Shown: one piece after another, positions 37,423 to 50,571 of the stretch
Numbering within the stretch: the stretch's first letter is position 1
How the letters are laid out: every line of letters begins with the position of its first letter
Source of the DNA: Piromyces finnis
Taxonomy: Eukaryota > Neocallimastigomycota > Neocallimastigomycetes > Neocallimastigales > Neocallimastigaceae
DNA: 64,000 nucleotides
Assembly (NCBI GenBank): GCA_002104945.1
Contig: MCFH01000021.1
Span: forward strand, 186,001-250,000
Reading direction: 5' to 3'
Program-made: the position numbers and the translations under genes
Notes under the pieces: generated by a model
Seen by the model: only the letters and a program-made list of their open reading frames with translations
Told to the model about the DNA's origin: nothing
Databases searched by the model: none

Positions 37423-38430
37423 CCATTGATATAATTTGATAATAATCTTAATTTTGAATTTTACTTCAAAAAGTGATAATTATATTATTTCTTCAGATAT
37501 AATTGTATAAATTATATTTATAAATATTGTTTTATAAAAATTATCAAAAATTGTTTTATTAGAAACACTCATTTTTCTAATATTTAAATGTTTAAAATTT
37601 TATTTATTACATTTTAATAAAATGATTATTAAAATTATAAAAATATTAATTGAGCTATATAATATTTTCTTTATTAATAATAATAATAATGATTAAAATA
37701 AGAATATTTACATGTATTTATATTTTCTTTTAAATTTAAACTATTTACATTAAACTAATAACTATTTGCAATAAAAGTAATTAAAAATAGCAATAAAAGA
37801 AATAATTAAAAGCTAAAGAATATAAAAAGTTATTTATTTTACAATTAATTAATTAAAGTAATATATATTTTAAAATGTTTTAATAAAAGTGTTTAATTGT
37901 ATTATTTTATAACATAAATTATTATATTTGTTTACTTTTAAAGTGTAATTTACTAACGAAGTTATTAAATATTTAATTTAACAATTAGTTTAACAAAAGT
38001 TATATATTTTGATCTCGATTAATTAAAGCTTATTATTTTCTTTCAATAATCAAAATATATGAAGTGTTAAGGATTAATTTTATTTTAAAATTTTGGTAAA
38101 AGTAGTTAATTAAACTATAAATTATTTTAAGTTACTTTTAGGGTTAACTTAAAAATCAGGTTTAATAATAATTTTATATTTATTAAATTCATTATTTATT
38201 ATCATGATGCGTTGACCGATACATTTTTGAATAATATAGTATTTTTAATAAATAATAAATTCTAGTATTTATGATGAAACAATAAATTTAAAATAAAATA
38301 AAATAAAATATGTTTTATAATTAACAAATAAATCACTCAAAACTCGAAAATAAACTCATTTATTATGTTTAAATTATCTCTTTATTATATTTATAATTTA
38401 TTTATTGCCTATTTATTGTCTTTTTTTACT
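37423..38430 (-). repeat. 1.9-kb repeat family, copy D (inverted right part)
   Basis: Reverse complement of the right half of the unit, matching about 32780-33822 of copy A. It begins CCATTGATATAATTTGATAA and includes the core as GATGCGTTGACCGATA. It ends near 38430, where it joins a degenerate coding region. Confidence 0.82.
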
Positions 38431-39600
38431 TTCTATTTAAATGATGTAATAGAAGAATGTGTTGCTTTTTTAATGAGACATCGAACTAAAACAGTTACTA
38501 TTCATTTAAAGGAAGAAAGAATTGTAGAAAAAACTAAAAATCTTGGTGATTTGCTTGTTAAATATACAATTTTAAATAATGATTATGGAAATATTTTTTA
38601 TACTAGTATTACTATTCCAACTCTTGATAAAGTAAGGGGTAAAATAGTAATTCTTGCTAAACGTGGATATAAACGTTGTTATGTTGTAATAATCAAAATA
38701 ATCTAGTTAAATATGCTGATGAAAATAGTAATTAGGATATAGAAACTTATAAAGATAAAAATGAATTTTGTGGTATTGGTTATGAGAGATGTTCATTTAG
38801 CACTTTTGGTTATAGTTGTTGTTCATCTGTAAATCCTGAAATTGTTACTCCTGATAACTTGGTGATTGGGGATATGAAGATGGCCAATAGTGTAGTATTG
38901 GTGAAGCTATTGTAGATTCAACCATCCGTATTAAAAACAGAAAGACTCAACAATATCTTATTTCTAATTTACATTCTGATACTATTATACTTTTAATGGG
39001 TGATTGTAATCACAGCATTTTGACTTTTGAAAGTGAATTACTAGTTCTAGATGCAACTGGTAAATATATATATGCTATGAATTCTCAAGATCCTAGAATG
39101 GTTGATTGCAATAATGCTGATGAACAAATTAATCATTATATTCATTTCAAAATAATTGATAGTAAATTTATTTGTATTAAGAATAGTATAGATCCAGAAG
39201 ATCGTTGTTTAACTGCTAATACTAAGAAAAGTAACAGCTTGAAATTTAAAGCAAGCAAAGATGAATGTTCCAAATAGTATATTGAATGATGGAATGATAA
39301 GGTTGAAAAAATAGTTAGAAATAATCCATATTTAGCCTTTGGTGAATTTAAACCTAATTAATACCACAACTTTAGATTAAACATCTACATCAACTCATAT
39401 TTTTAATTGTTCTTTCAAAATTATCTCTAAAGGTTATTCATGTTGTCCTCATGAAATTATTGAAGTATCTTTCACTGATGAAGATGGTGAATGGGGATAT
39501 AATTATGAAAAAGATTATATATACAAGAAGATAGTAGAACATCTTGTAGGACTGTAGATATACACTATCATTCAGTGATATTGAATATGCTATTTTTGAT
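38431..39600 (+). pseudogene. Decayed PI-PLC-like gene with dockerin repeats
   Basis: Three pieces are readable. (1) 38437-38706: FLMRHRTKTVTIHLKEE and IPTLDKVRGKIVIL, matching the middle of PI-specific phospholipase C X domains (FLxxHPxETVIxxLK, IPxLGxxRGKIVL); the N-terminal catalytic part is absent. (2) 38763-38930: CSFSTFGYSCCSS...GDWGYEDGQ-stop-CSIGE, a fungal dockerin/CBM10-like module, reached by a frameshift and with TAG where its Trp should be. (3) 38930-39520: a domain I do not recognise (KTQQYLISN...DRCLTAN, perhaps beta-trefoil), a Thr-rich linker, and a second dockerin (CSFKIISKGYSCC...DEDGEWGYN). At least two frameshifts and four or more stops make it a pseudogene. Dockerins attach enzymes to the fungal cellulosome, so the parent gene was probably a secreted, complex-bound enzyme. 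Its first bases are fused to inverted repeat copy D. Confidence 0.75.
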
Positions 39601-40499
39601 TTGGTAACTTATATTTTTTAGTGACGAATAATTTATTGAAATTTGATGTGTGATAGGTATCGTTGAAAAATGATATTTTTACTTTGTTATGTAGTATCCT
39701 GTTATATTATAATTATTTCTTATTCTATTAATAAGCAAGCATCGTTTTAATATAAATACGAATGTCAATTTTTTACAATTTTGTAATAATCTTTTAATTA
39801 CAAGTAATTATCAAAACAAAATATTTAAATTAATGTTTATCATTATAAAAAAAACTAAAATATATAAAACATTTTAACCATATTTTTAAATATTAATAAA
39901 TATCTTCTTAAGATAAATGTAGAAAATAGTGGTTTAATAATAAAAACATAAAAACGTTTTTTTTTTTTTTTTTTTTTTTTTTTGATGTAAAAAAGTATAC
40001 CATTTTTATAAAGTTTTTTTATATAAAATGTCCTTTTTAATTATTTTGTGTTTTATTAATTACTTTTTATATAATATCTTTATGTTTAAAAATTACATAA
40101 ATTATAAATATATATGTATCTTAAGTTTATATTTAAAATGTAATTTATATATTTTCATTTTAAATTGTGATTTGTATTATTAAAAGCTATTACACCACAT
40201 ATACACAAAAAAAAAAAAAAAAAAAAAAAGAATCATTTTAATAATATAAAAAAGTAAAAAGAGGTAATTAATATATACTATAATATAGTTAATTAAGATT
40301 ATTCAATAGTTTATTATTTTTATAAATTATGCTTAACTAATTAATTAAACTAGAAAGTGATTGCTTAATTCTAAATTCTTTTAATTAGTATTTCTTCATT
40401 GATGATATATAAATAATATGGTTGCTTTTCATTATTAATAAATTAAATATATTATATTTGTAATGATAATTACATATAAAAAGATTATTTTATTTATTA
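39601..40499. other. Gene-free spacer with T and A homopolymers
   Basis: Contains a long T run at about 39957-39982 and an A run at about 40207-40229. It is the 3' flank of the nucleotide-sugar transporter gene. Nothing else seen. Confidence 0.6.
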
Positions 40500-41769
40500 T
40501 CATTTGCTAAATTCACTTATTTTTGAATGTTGCGCTTTTTCATATGTATTTTTCATTAATTTTTTATGACCTGGTTGACCTAATAATTTATTGAAATGAA
40601 AATAAAAATTATTAATTTTAATAATCTTAGATTTAAATATATAATAATGAAAGCATTTAAATTGTTATATACATACTGTAGAGATAGGTAGAAAACATAA
40701 CTAAACAACAACCAAAACTGAATAATCGGGTTATATGGAATTCAAAAAGGAAATATGAAACAATACAAGATAATATGATAGAAATTGAATTAGCAAAGTC
40801 TTTTAAAATATTGTCCGCATACTTAACAACAAATGCAACAATAATACCACCATAAGCTTGACAAATAATAGTTAAAACAGTCCAATAACTGTATCCACTA
40901 AAGAATCCCTTCTCCTTAATAGTTTTACCATCTAATAATAAACAACCAATAATGAATCCTGGAATAACAGAAAAAAGGGAGAGTTGAACATTTCTGGCCC
41001 AAAGTGTAGTCTTACTATTCTTAAGTATTTTTTCAAAGTAAACACCAGCAAATCCAGAAGATAAACATGCAATGAAAATAGAAAAAACTCCAAGAAAATT
41101 ATCAAATATTTCAGTACTATTTGTAGCGGAAGCTGTTTTATTTCCAGTTGGAAATTGAACCATGGTAATACCTGCTGCTAATAATACAATAGATGACCAT
41201 TGATGTTTATATAATTTACGCTTTAATAACAAAACAGAAAATAATGCAGTCATTATAAGTTTCATTTTATAAGTAATTTGATAGGTAGCAACATCTAATT
41301 TTGATGCGGCAAAATATTGAATATTATTTTGAATAAGATAAAGAACAGCTGGTATCATAATTTTTTTGCAATCTGAATCTTTTCCAAAAAGTTCATTCAT
41401 CATTATTTTAAAGGAATATTTTTCAGGGTGTGTTATTTCTTTTTTTCTGCAGCATATATGTATTATCATTGATACTATTAATTTTAATACTTCTGAACAG
41501 ACAACAGCTGTTGAAGAAAGATATTTATCTGGTAAAGTTTTTGAATGACGCATAACAGAAACTGTTATATTGTTTTGAATAACCAAAATAAATAGACTAA
41601 TCCATTTTATATTACCTATTTTATTATATAAAATTTTTTATGTATTTTTCAAAATAAATAAAAGTAATAAATACTTAATTTTTAGTTATTACTTATAAAG
41701 TATTCTTTCTATAGAATGTTTTTTTTTTTAAAAAAAAGAAACAAATAAAAAAAGATATTTACCATTCAT
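40500..41769 (-). CDS. SLC35A-type nucleotide-sugar transporter (UDP-Gal/UDP-GlcNAc)
   Basis: Three exons close in phase to 341 residues: 41769-41763 (only 7 bases, ATGAATG), 41615-40677 and 40579-40500. The product is a ten-helix Golgi or ER antiporter for nucleotide sugars. Family marks are KWISLFILVIQNN at the N-terminus, IPAVLYLIQNNIQYFAASKL, TYQITYKMKLIMTALFSVLL, CLSSGFAGVYFEKILK with WARNVQLSLFS, and AYGGIIVAFVVKYADNILK. These fit SLC35A2/A3 rather than GDP-mannose carriers; the exact sugar cannot be read from sequence. The short first exon was chosen because it supplies an ATG, a GTAAAT donor and the right phase for a family-like N-terminus. The last exon gives a Lys-rich cytosolic tail; without it the frame would stop at 40657. 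Confidence 0.88.
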
Positions 41770-43764
41770 CTTATTTGTACTTTTAATAAAATATAAGATA
41801 TTATTATTTAAATAGTGATTTTTGTTTATAAACAATAAAACAGAGTTGAATGTTAATAATAATATATATTTAGTTTTATAAATTATAGTTATTCATACAC
41901 ATATATATATATTTATTATTATTATTATTTTTTTTTTTTGACTTTTTTTTTTTTTATTTCATAATTAAATTATTAATATATTAAATTACCTCTTCTATTA
42001 CCTTTTCTCTTTTTTCGTTGATAATAACTTTATAATGTAAAATATGAAAGAATAATAAAAAGCTTTCAGAACAAAAAAAAAAAGTTTTTGCTGAGTCTTT
42101 TTTTTATTTAAAAAATCTTAATATTATTTTTTAAATTAAATTTTAATATTAAAATTTAAATTAAAAAAAAGTGTTTTAATTTAATTTAAATATTTAATAT
42201 TATAATTTTTATTTTAATTTTTATATTTTATTTATTCTGTTAAATAATAATGATAATAATAATAGTGATAATAAAATTGTACTTAATGTAATAGAACTTT
42301 TTGAAAGTAAAAGTAAAAGTTATAAAAATATTATCAAAATATATTATCTTGATCATTTAAAGACTTTCTTTAGTTTTTTAAAAACAAATTATGTGAATTT
42401 TTGAATGATACTATGATAAGTTTAAAATTAGATACTTCATAAATGTATTCAAGAAATGAAGATATTAAATTGATGTATATTTCATAAAATCAATAATAGT
42501 ATTACTTTGTAAAAATAAGAAATTGAATCCTCTTATATTAATCATATCACTTAAAATAAGAGTATTTGTGAAAACATTAGTTATATAAACAAACTTTACA
42601 CAAAAAAATATAAAACCCCATGCTTTTTTTTTTTTTTTTTTTTTTTTTGTATCAAAATTTAAAACATTGATTTCCAGTAAATATAAAAATTAGTAATAAA
42701 ACACTCTATTAATATTTCTTTTATTTAAATAGAAAACTAATGCATTATTTCTTTATTATGAAAAACAAAATGTTCCAATCTAATAAAATTTTTCTAGATA
42801 TTAATATTTTGAGATACTATGAAAATATTTGAAATAAATTGATTATAAGTGAGATACTATGTTTATTAGTATAGCCCATTAAATCATTTTATATTAAGTT
42901 TATAAACTGAAAAAAATTAAATATCGAAATAAATCATACATGAATTTCAAATCAGAACTATCATTTCTAAAAGAGATGGAATGTTATTTCTTTAAAATAA
43001 TATTTCAAAATAATTAATAAAAATTTCATTTGAAAAACTTTTTATAATATGAGGTTTTTAATATTGCTAATAATAATAAAAAAAAAAGGGTACAATTAAC
43101 TTCAATATGTCAATTAATTTAAATAATAAATATAATGCTTTGTTTTTTTGCTACTTTTCATTATATGAATTATATAATTATTACTTTCCTTTAATATGTT
43201 TTCAAATATTTATTTTAAAATTATTATTTTAATTATTAAACTAAATGTAGACACTTGCATCATTTCGGAAAATTTAGTGTATTGAATTTATTTGTTAGTA
43301 AACTTTTCATTAAAAAAAGCTAGTTTTTCAAAAACACAAAATGAGCAACATCCAAATTTTTTTTTTTTATTTTTTAAATTTTATTTAAAAATTTTGTAAC
43401 TTTTACTAAAATTGAAAATATAATATAAAAAATTTTTTTGTTCCTCTTTAACACAAGTTAACTTTTTTTTTTTTTTTTTTTTTTTCGCTTTCTTGATATT
43501 TTATTTTGTAATAAAGTATAGATTGATTGTCAATGATAAATAAATATTAATTAAATTTTAAAGAGATACTATTGTAATTGTAATAGAAAGGAATATATAA
43601 ATTACATATTTATTTTTCTTTTAATATTAAACCAATAGTCATTAATGTTATTTAAATGTTATTATTACTATAAATATATACTATAAATATAAATATTAAA
43701 TATTTTATAGCCATATCTTTTTTTTTTTTTTTTTTTATTTTTTCATTACTTTCAATGTAATTAC
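41770..43764. other. Gene-free A+T-rich region
   Basis: Upstream of the transporter gene. Contains several T runs of 20 or more (about 42624-42648, 43462-43485, 43717-43737). No ORF with family resemblance. Confidence 0.6.
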
Positions 43765-44355
43765 TATTAAAAGTGAAAAACCTAAAACCTAGGAATAGAA
43801 CAATAATAACAATTTTAAGGATAAAATATAGAACTTTTTATAATAACTGATACTTTTAATATTTCAATTTTGTTATAATTTTATTTTAATATTATTTCAA
43901 TTTTAAATTTTAATTTATAAGTTATTATACATTTAACTATAGTATAGTTTATAATAATTTTGTTTAAATTCGAACATTTTGAAAGAAGATAAGTACTATA
44001 GTATAATTATAATTTGTTCTTTTAATTTTAACAAATAATAACAATAATAATAGTAATATTTAATAATTAAAATAATAATACATAATACATGTAATAAGTA
44101 AAAAATTCATAAAAGGAAGATAAAATTTCTTTTTTATGAAGACGGACAATAAATAGACAATAAATAAATAGTAAAAATATAATAAAGAGATAGTTTAAAA
44201 ACATAATTAAAGAGTTTATTTGAGAGTTTTAAAGAGATTTATTTGCTAGTTATAGAACGTATTTTGTTTTATATTTATTATTTCATCATTCTTAGAATTT
44301 ATTATTTATTAAATAAATATATTATTCAAAAATATATCGGTCAATACATCATGAT
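43765..44355 (+). repeat. 1.9-kb repeat family, copy E (internal fragment)
   Basis: Direct-orientation fragment matching about 32320-33000 of copy A (AGGAATAGAACAATAATAAC at the left, AAAATATATCGGTCAATACA at the right). More diverged than copies A to D, and broken off right after the conserved core. Confidence 0.8.
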
Positions 44356-46590
44356 TTGAATAGGCTTTATAGTTATATATAAACTTTACCACTTTTCTAT
44401 TATGTGAAGATATTAACTGAATTTATTCTAAATTCAGATAATATCTTCTATTTCAACTAATACAAAATTTATAATTTAAACAATTCAAATTATTATTTTA
44501 AAACACCTTTAAAAGTCCCACTTTTGATATTTGATTAAATTAAAGGGTTAAGATTTTAAAAATTTAATTTAAATATATTGTAACTTTTAACCGAAAAAAT
44601 TAATAAACACAAGCAAGATATAACTTGTCATAAACAGACTAGTATTTCTGAAAAACATAAAGATAAATTATATTTTGGTAAAATATCAGAATTTTTAACT
44701 GTTTATTTGAGAAGGTTATGATCATTTGAACATTTTAATAAATTAATTATACTTTGATCAAAATTCAAACTACAATGGGAATTTTAGTATAAAATATGTT
44801 AATGACAAAATGATTATTAAACTTGACTTTTAAAATTATAATAGTTATTTAATTATAACGAATATGTTACTATGTTGTTATCAATTCAATTAATAATGAT
44901 GATTTATTAATTAATTAATTAAATAACTTTTATAATTACTATTTATGATCAAATGCATAAATGATTAATCATAAGTAATAAGTTTATTTAATATTTATAC
45001 AATACAAAAGTCTTATTATTTATTTAACTATATTATTAACATATAACAAAAAATGTTCTTATTCTTATATTACTCAAATTAATAATTTAATAATTTGAAT
45101 AAAGAATAAAAAAAAGTTAAATTCGATTATATTCTTTGTTAAATTTATAATTATAATCTATATTATATAGTTACTTAATATTACATTACTTATATTATTA
45201 TCTAAATAAAAAATTATAGTAAAATTACTTTAAAAACAAATATTAATTTTCTTATTTGGAAGCTTTAAGTGTGTTTTATATTTAAATATACTATATAAAA
45301 ATAAATTATCTTTTTTCACATTTCAAAATTATTGAACTTCTTTTAATTATATAAATGTATTTATAAATGATTGTCAATTAAATTTTAATATTTTTATTTT
45401 TTCTTTTTTAATTTAAAAAACGATATAATATTTATTGAATATATTTTTTTATTATAAATATTTATTTTGTATTATTATTCTATTCATATTATTATATGAA
45501 GTAAATAAAGATTTGAATTAATAATGAAACAATTATTAATAAATCAATTTTACAATTATTCTTTTATCAAAACTTACTACTGAAAATGTACTTTAATTAA
45601 TAAACTTTATAAGCAACCACAAAATTACCAAATGAAGTTTATTTAAAAAACTTTATTGTATGTATCATTTTACTGAAAATACTTTATAAAATAAATATAT
45701 ATATATTTATATGAATTATAATAAATTTGAATAATTCATACAAAAAAAAAAAAAAAAAAAAAACTATATTAATATAGAAATATAGAATATTACTTGATGA
45801 ATTAAAAATTGAAATATAATATATAATCTAAAACAATAAACTACTTCAAATAGTCGTTTGATAATAATAATTTATTATTAGTGATATATTAGGATGATTT
45901 ATTAAATTATTCTATTTTCAAAAAAAAAAAAAAATAACTGCAATTTTAATAATATTAATATAATTTTTAGTATAACATTATAAGAATATTTATTATATTT
46001 TATTTTGCAATAATTATAATTAAAATATTAAATAATTTTTAGTTATAATAGTTTAAAAGATGGAAGATGGAAATTTAAAAATCTTTATTTTTTTATTCTA
46101 AAATCTTAAATACTATAATATATATTTTATTAATATTAGAAAATAAATATATTTAGGATTTAAAAGTATATTTTTAATATCTTTGGGACAAATTATTTTA
46201 TTTCTAAGGATAATGATTTCTCTATATATTTTATTATTAAAAATATACTTTTTTATTGTTTAATTTTTATTAAATAATTTTTATTTCAAAAAATTTAAAA
46301 TTTCATATTTTATATAAATTTATTTTTTTATTTATTGTACTGTAATTTGCAACTGAAATAATTATTCCAATAACAATAACAAAAATAAATATTGACGGAA
46401 TATTACTGATTTTTTAATATTAATGTTTATAAATATATGAGAAAAGAAAGTAATAATAATAATAATAATAAAAAAAAATAAAATAGAATTTGAATATTTA
46501 TATAAAAAATTTATTTATATATAAAATATCTTTATTAATAAAATAATACCTTATTAAAGATATTTATTATTACCATTCCAATATAAGTAA
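44356..46590. other. Gene-free region upstream of the TmcB-like gene
   Basis: A+T-rich with short A runs near 45741 and 45921. No gene, RNA or repeat recognised. Confidence 0.55.
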
Positions 46591-49500
46591 ATGAATGCTA
46601 AAAACAGTAATCAATTGTTATACGATGACCAATCGTATATCAAAAAGAAAATAGTATGTTCGTAAATTATACAATAATATACATAATTAAATATAAACGT
46701 TTTAATATTAATAAAAATATAATATTTGTAATAATATTTTAAGAATGCTTTATATGCATTAATGTTTACTGTATCATCTAGAACAAAATTACACCCAATA
46801 ATTAGTTGCATATTAATATTTTTAGAGGGTATTCATTATTATTAAAGCATTCACATTTATTCAAAATAATTATATAAATGTTATTAAAAACTTACTCCAT
46901 GTTAAATTAATTTCTATTTGTATTATTATAAGATGTTCAACTTATTTATTACGCAGTGTATAATAAATCAATAATAAATTTATATGAAAATATAAGAAAT
47001 ATAATTACTTTTGTTGCATTTGATAATGTAAATTATCAATTTTTTTGTAAGTATTATTATAATTATAATTGAATAATTATTTATATAATATTATATTGAA
47101 AGTTTTATTAATGTTACAATACAATTTTTATATTGGTTCAATTTATTTTATACAGTATATTGTAATACAGGATTGGAACTACTAATTATTGCTTTATCAT
47201 TAATCATAGGTATACATTTAAGAGTATTTAGAATAGATTATTATTTCCAAATATTTAAATTAATTATTAAAATAATTTTTAAGCAATTTATGTATTATTT
47301 GTTCCATCCTCTAAGTATGCCTTAAAATAATTAAAATAAAGATAATTAAACCATATCATTTTATTTAATATTAATTTTTTTTAATAATTATAGATATAAG
47401 GAAAATATAGTAATCAAAGTAAGGATATTCAATTACATTTCTAAACTTTATAAATTAATGCTATTATGCTATTATATAGATATTTTTATTATTAAATAAA
47501 AGCATTTAATAAAAATATATATAATATATAAATTATTTAAATAAATTTAGTGTTTAAGGATATTTACAGTCTTATTATATACGTATGTTTTGAAATTTAT
47601 TTTATATAATAAATAAAAAATATGAGACACTATTAATAATATTAAAAAAATCTTTTTCTATTTTATCATATTTTTATTTTTTGTACTAATTATTTTGTAC
47701 TAATCATTAGTGTTCTTTTCCCTGTTTGTATGTAAAATAATAATAAAAATAAATATTGATAAATATTCCTCAAGTAATTAAATGATAAAATATTATATTA
47801 AGGTTGCCATTTATTTGCAAAAAGCTTAATTCCAAAAGATGGTAAATTATATGATTATCCTGATGTACCTTATTTTGGAAATAATATAATGCTGTAAGCA
47901 TCTTTATAATAAAATTATATTGTTTAGTAAAAATTTATAATTTTAATAATAATATATACATACTTTTATTATAGATTTGCTTTAAAAATAATATCATTTA
48001 TCTGCTTTTTATTTCTCCAGTTGTGTATTGTATGTAATAATATAAAATATACTTTCTTTTAATATTTTCATTTTATTAATTTAACTTAAATATTAATGTA
48101 TTATACTATATTTAGTTACCTTTTATATTTGTTAATCCTACACCTTTCAAAAAGAATAATTCTTTATGCCAATCATATTCTTTTATAACCTTTAAATATA
48201 ATTGTATAATAATCAGTTTTGTAAGTTTATATATACAAATTAAATTAATAATATTAAAATATTTATTACTTTGACTATATTTAATAAATTAATATTTTTT
48301 TTTACAATTATAAAAGAGTTTTTTAACATTAATATTAAAAACATATTTAGAAAAAATTTCAAGCTATATATGTATATTACTATTTTTAATGATGCTATTT
48401 TTGTTATCTGATTTCTTAAATTCTCAGCCATTTTATAATATATATCTAAATATGACTAGATCAAGTACATGGATAATGTTTATATCATTATGTTTAGTAA
48501 ACTTAATATCTTATCTATTTGGCCATGATAAACCCTTTTTTGGTGTATTATTAATAATAATCGGAATATGTTCATTTTTTGTTGGTTTGTTTATATGTAA
48601 AATCAAATTCAAAAAACATATTGAAGGGATCTATAAAAGATTTAAACAGAAAAAGATTGAAGATAGATTAAGATATAAAAGAGAAAATGGAATCGAAAGT
48701 TCAAATGATTCAGAAGAAGGCAAATCTCTGGAAGAAAAAGAAGATAATTTAATATCAGTGGATTCATATGATTCAAGCGAAAACAGTAGTAATAAGGAGA
48801 ACAAAAAGTCTGATAAAATTGAATTAAGTAGTGAAGGTGAAAGTGAAGAATACGAAAATAATTCTGAAAATGAATCAGTTAGTGATAATTTTCAATTAAA
48901 TGATAGAATCTCTGAAAAAATTTCATCTTTTGGAGAAATAAGAGATATAAGTAATAAATTTAATAAGTTACCTTTTTTGCTTTGTTTATTATTAACTAAC
49001 TTTAAATATATTATTATTATATTATTATTACATATATGTTATATATGTTAGTTGATACAAATGTGTTAAATGAACCTGTAATCGTATTTAATAATTTTAA
49101 TGAACTTGAATTGGCTTGTAGATTTATTAGGTTAGATAAATAGGGAACTATATTTTATTATATTGATAGAGTTATTTTTATAATTAATATATAAAATTTA
49201 TTATATCAAAATTAGAACTAATGAAACTAATGAAGCTTTCCAGTTAATGAAAGAGTTATATGAAGAAAGGTATTTATATTATTTACCATAATAAATATTT
49301 TTGTATTTTTTTTTGTGATTAATTTTATTTAATATTCTCTATAAATTCGATTAATATATAAAATATAATAGTATCAAACAATATAAAAAAGACCCATATG
49401 TAAGATGTCATACCTTATATTAAATAATATAGAAGTTAAAGTGAAAAACTAATAAAATGTAATTTTAATGTAATTTATAGCTTTATACATATTATGCATA

Positions 49501-50529
49501 TTATTTATTATATATAAGTGAAAGAACATCCAAAGACGATGATAATACAATAAAGAAAGTAAAAGAAGATTCAGATTCGATTGATGAAGGTAGCTTTGAA
49601 GGAAGTGGTGATAGTTACATTACTAGTGATGATAATGAAGACTCATCAAATGAAGAAGATGAAGATAAAAATAAAGATGAAAATGAAGATAAAAATGAGA
49701 ATGAGAATGATAATGATAATGAAAAGGATAAAAATAATATAATTTATAATGAAGATAATAATAATCCTGATAATTTATTATCAAAAGCATTAGCTGGAAA
49801 GCTAAATTTCCTGGGAAAATATTTCGTTAGATATTTATTTTTCGAAATTAGAGAAAAGAAGAAAGAAGAAAAAGATTATTATAAAAAGTAAATAAATATA
49901 CTATATAAAAATATAAAATATTATAAATAAATCATTTTTTAATATAAAATATAATTAAAATTATAAAGAGAGGCACTTGAATTATTGGTTAACCTACAAC
50001 GCAATGCAGTCGAAGAACATGTTACTATTTTAAATCTACTTAAGAAATTCTTTACAAACATAAAATATTTGAATAGTAATAGAAGTAATAATGAAAACTT
50101 TGATATTGATCAGTATCTTGAACTTATTTATAACTTAAAGAAAAAAACATTAAAACTTTACCAAAATCTTATTTCCAAATATCCTGATGAAAAAAGTACA
50201 TATCAATTATACACATTATTTATGACTGAAATTATTGTATGTATATTTTTATATAATAATATAATAATATAAAATATATATTATTACTAATTTTTTTATT
50301 TTTATATTAAAATTTTTTATTTTTAGAATCAAAGCGATGTAGATGTAATATAATTAAAATATATAAATGAATATTTATAATAAAATTAATTGCTTAATAT
50401 TTTTAATAAATTAATATTTATAATATAATTATTGTTTCCAAAACTTTAATATCTATAGAAATCTATGTTAAGTGAAGGGGTAACTATATAATTTAATAGA
50501 AAATTTAATAGAAAATTTAATAGAAATTA

Positions 50530-50571
<42 letters not shown>

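Noticed and set aside
37415-37425. GGTTCGAAGG resembling a tRNA B box
   Set aside because: No matching A box or cloverleaf could be built on either strand.
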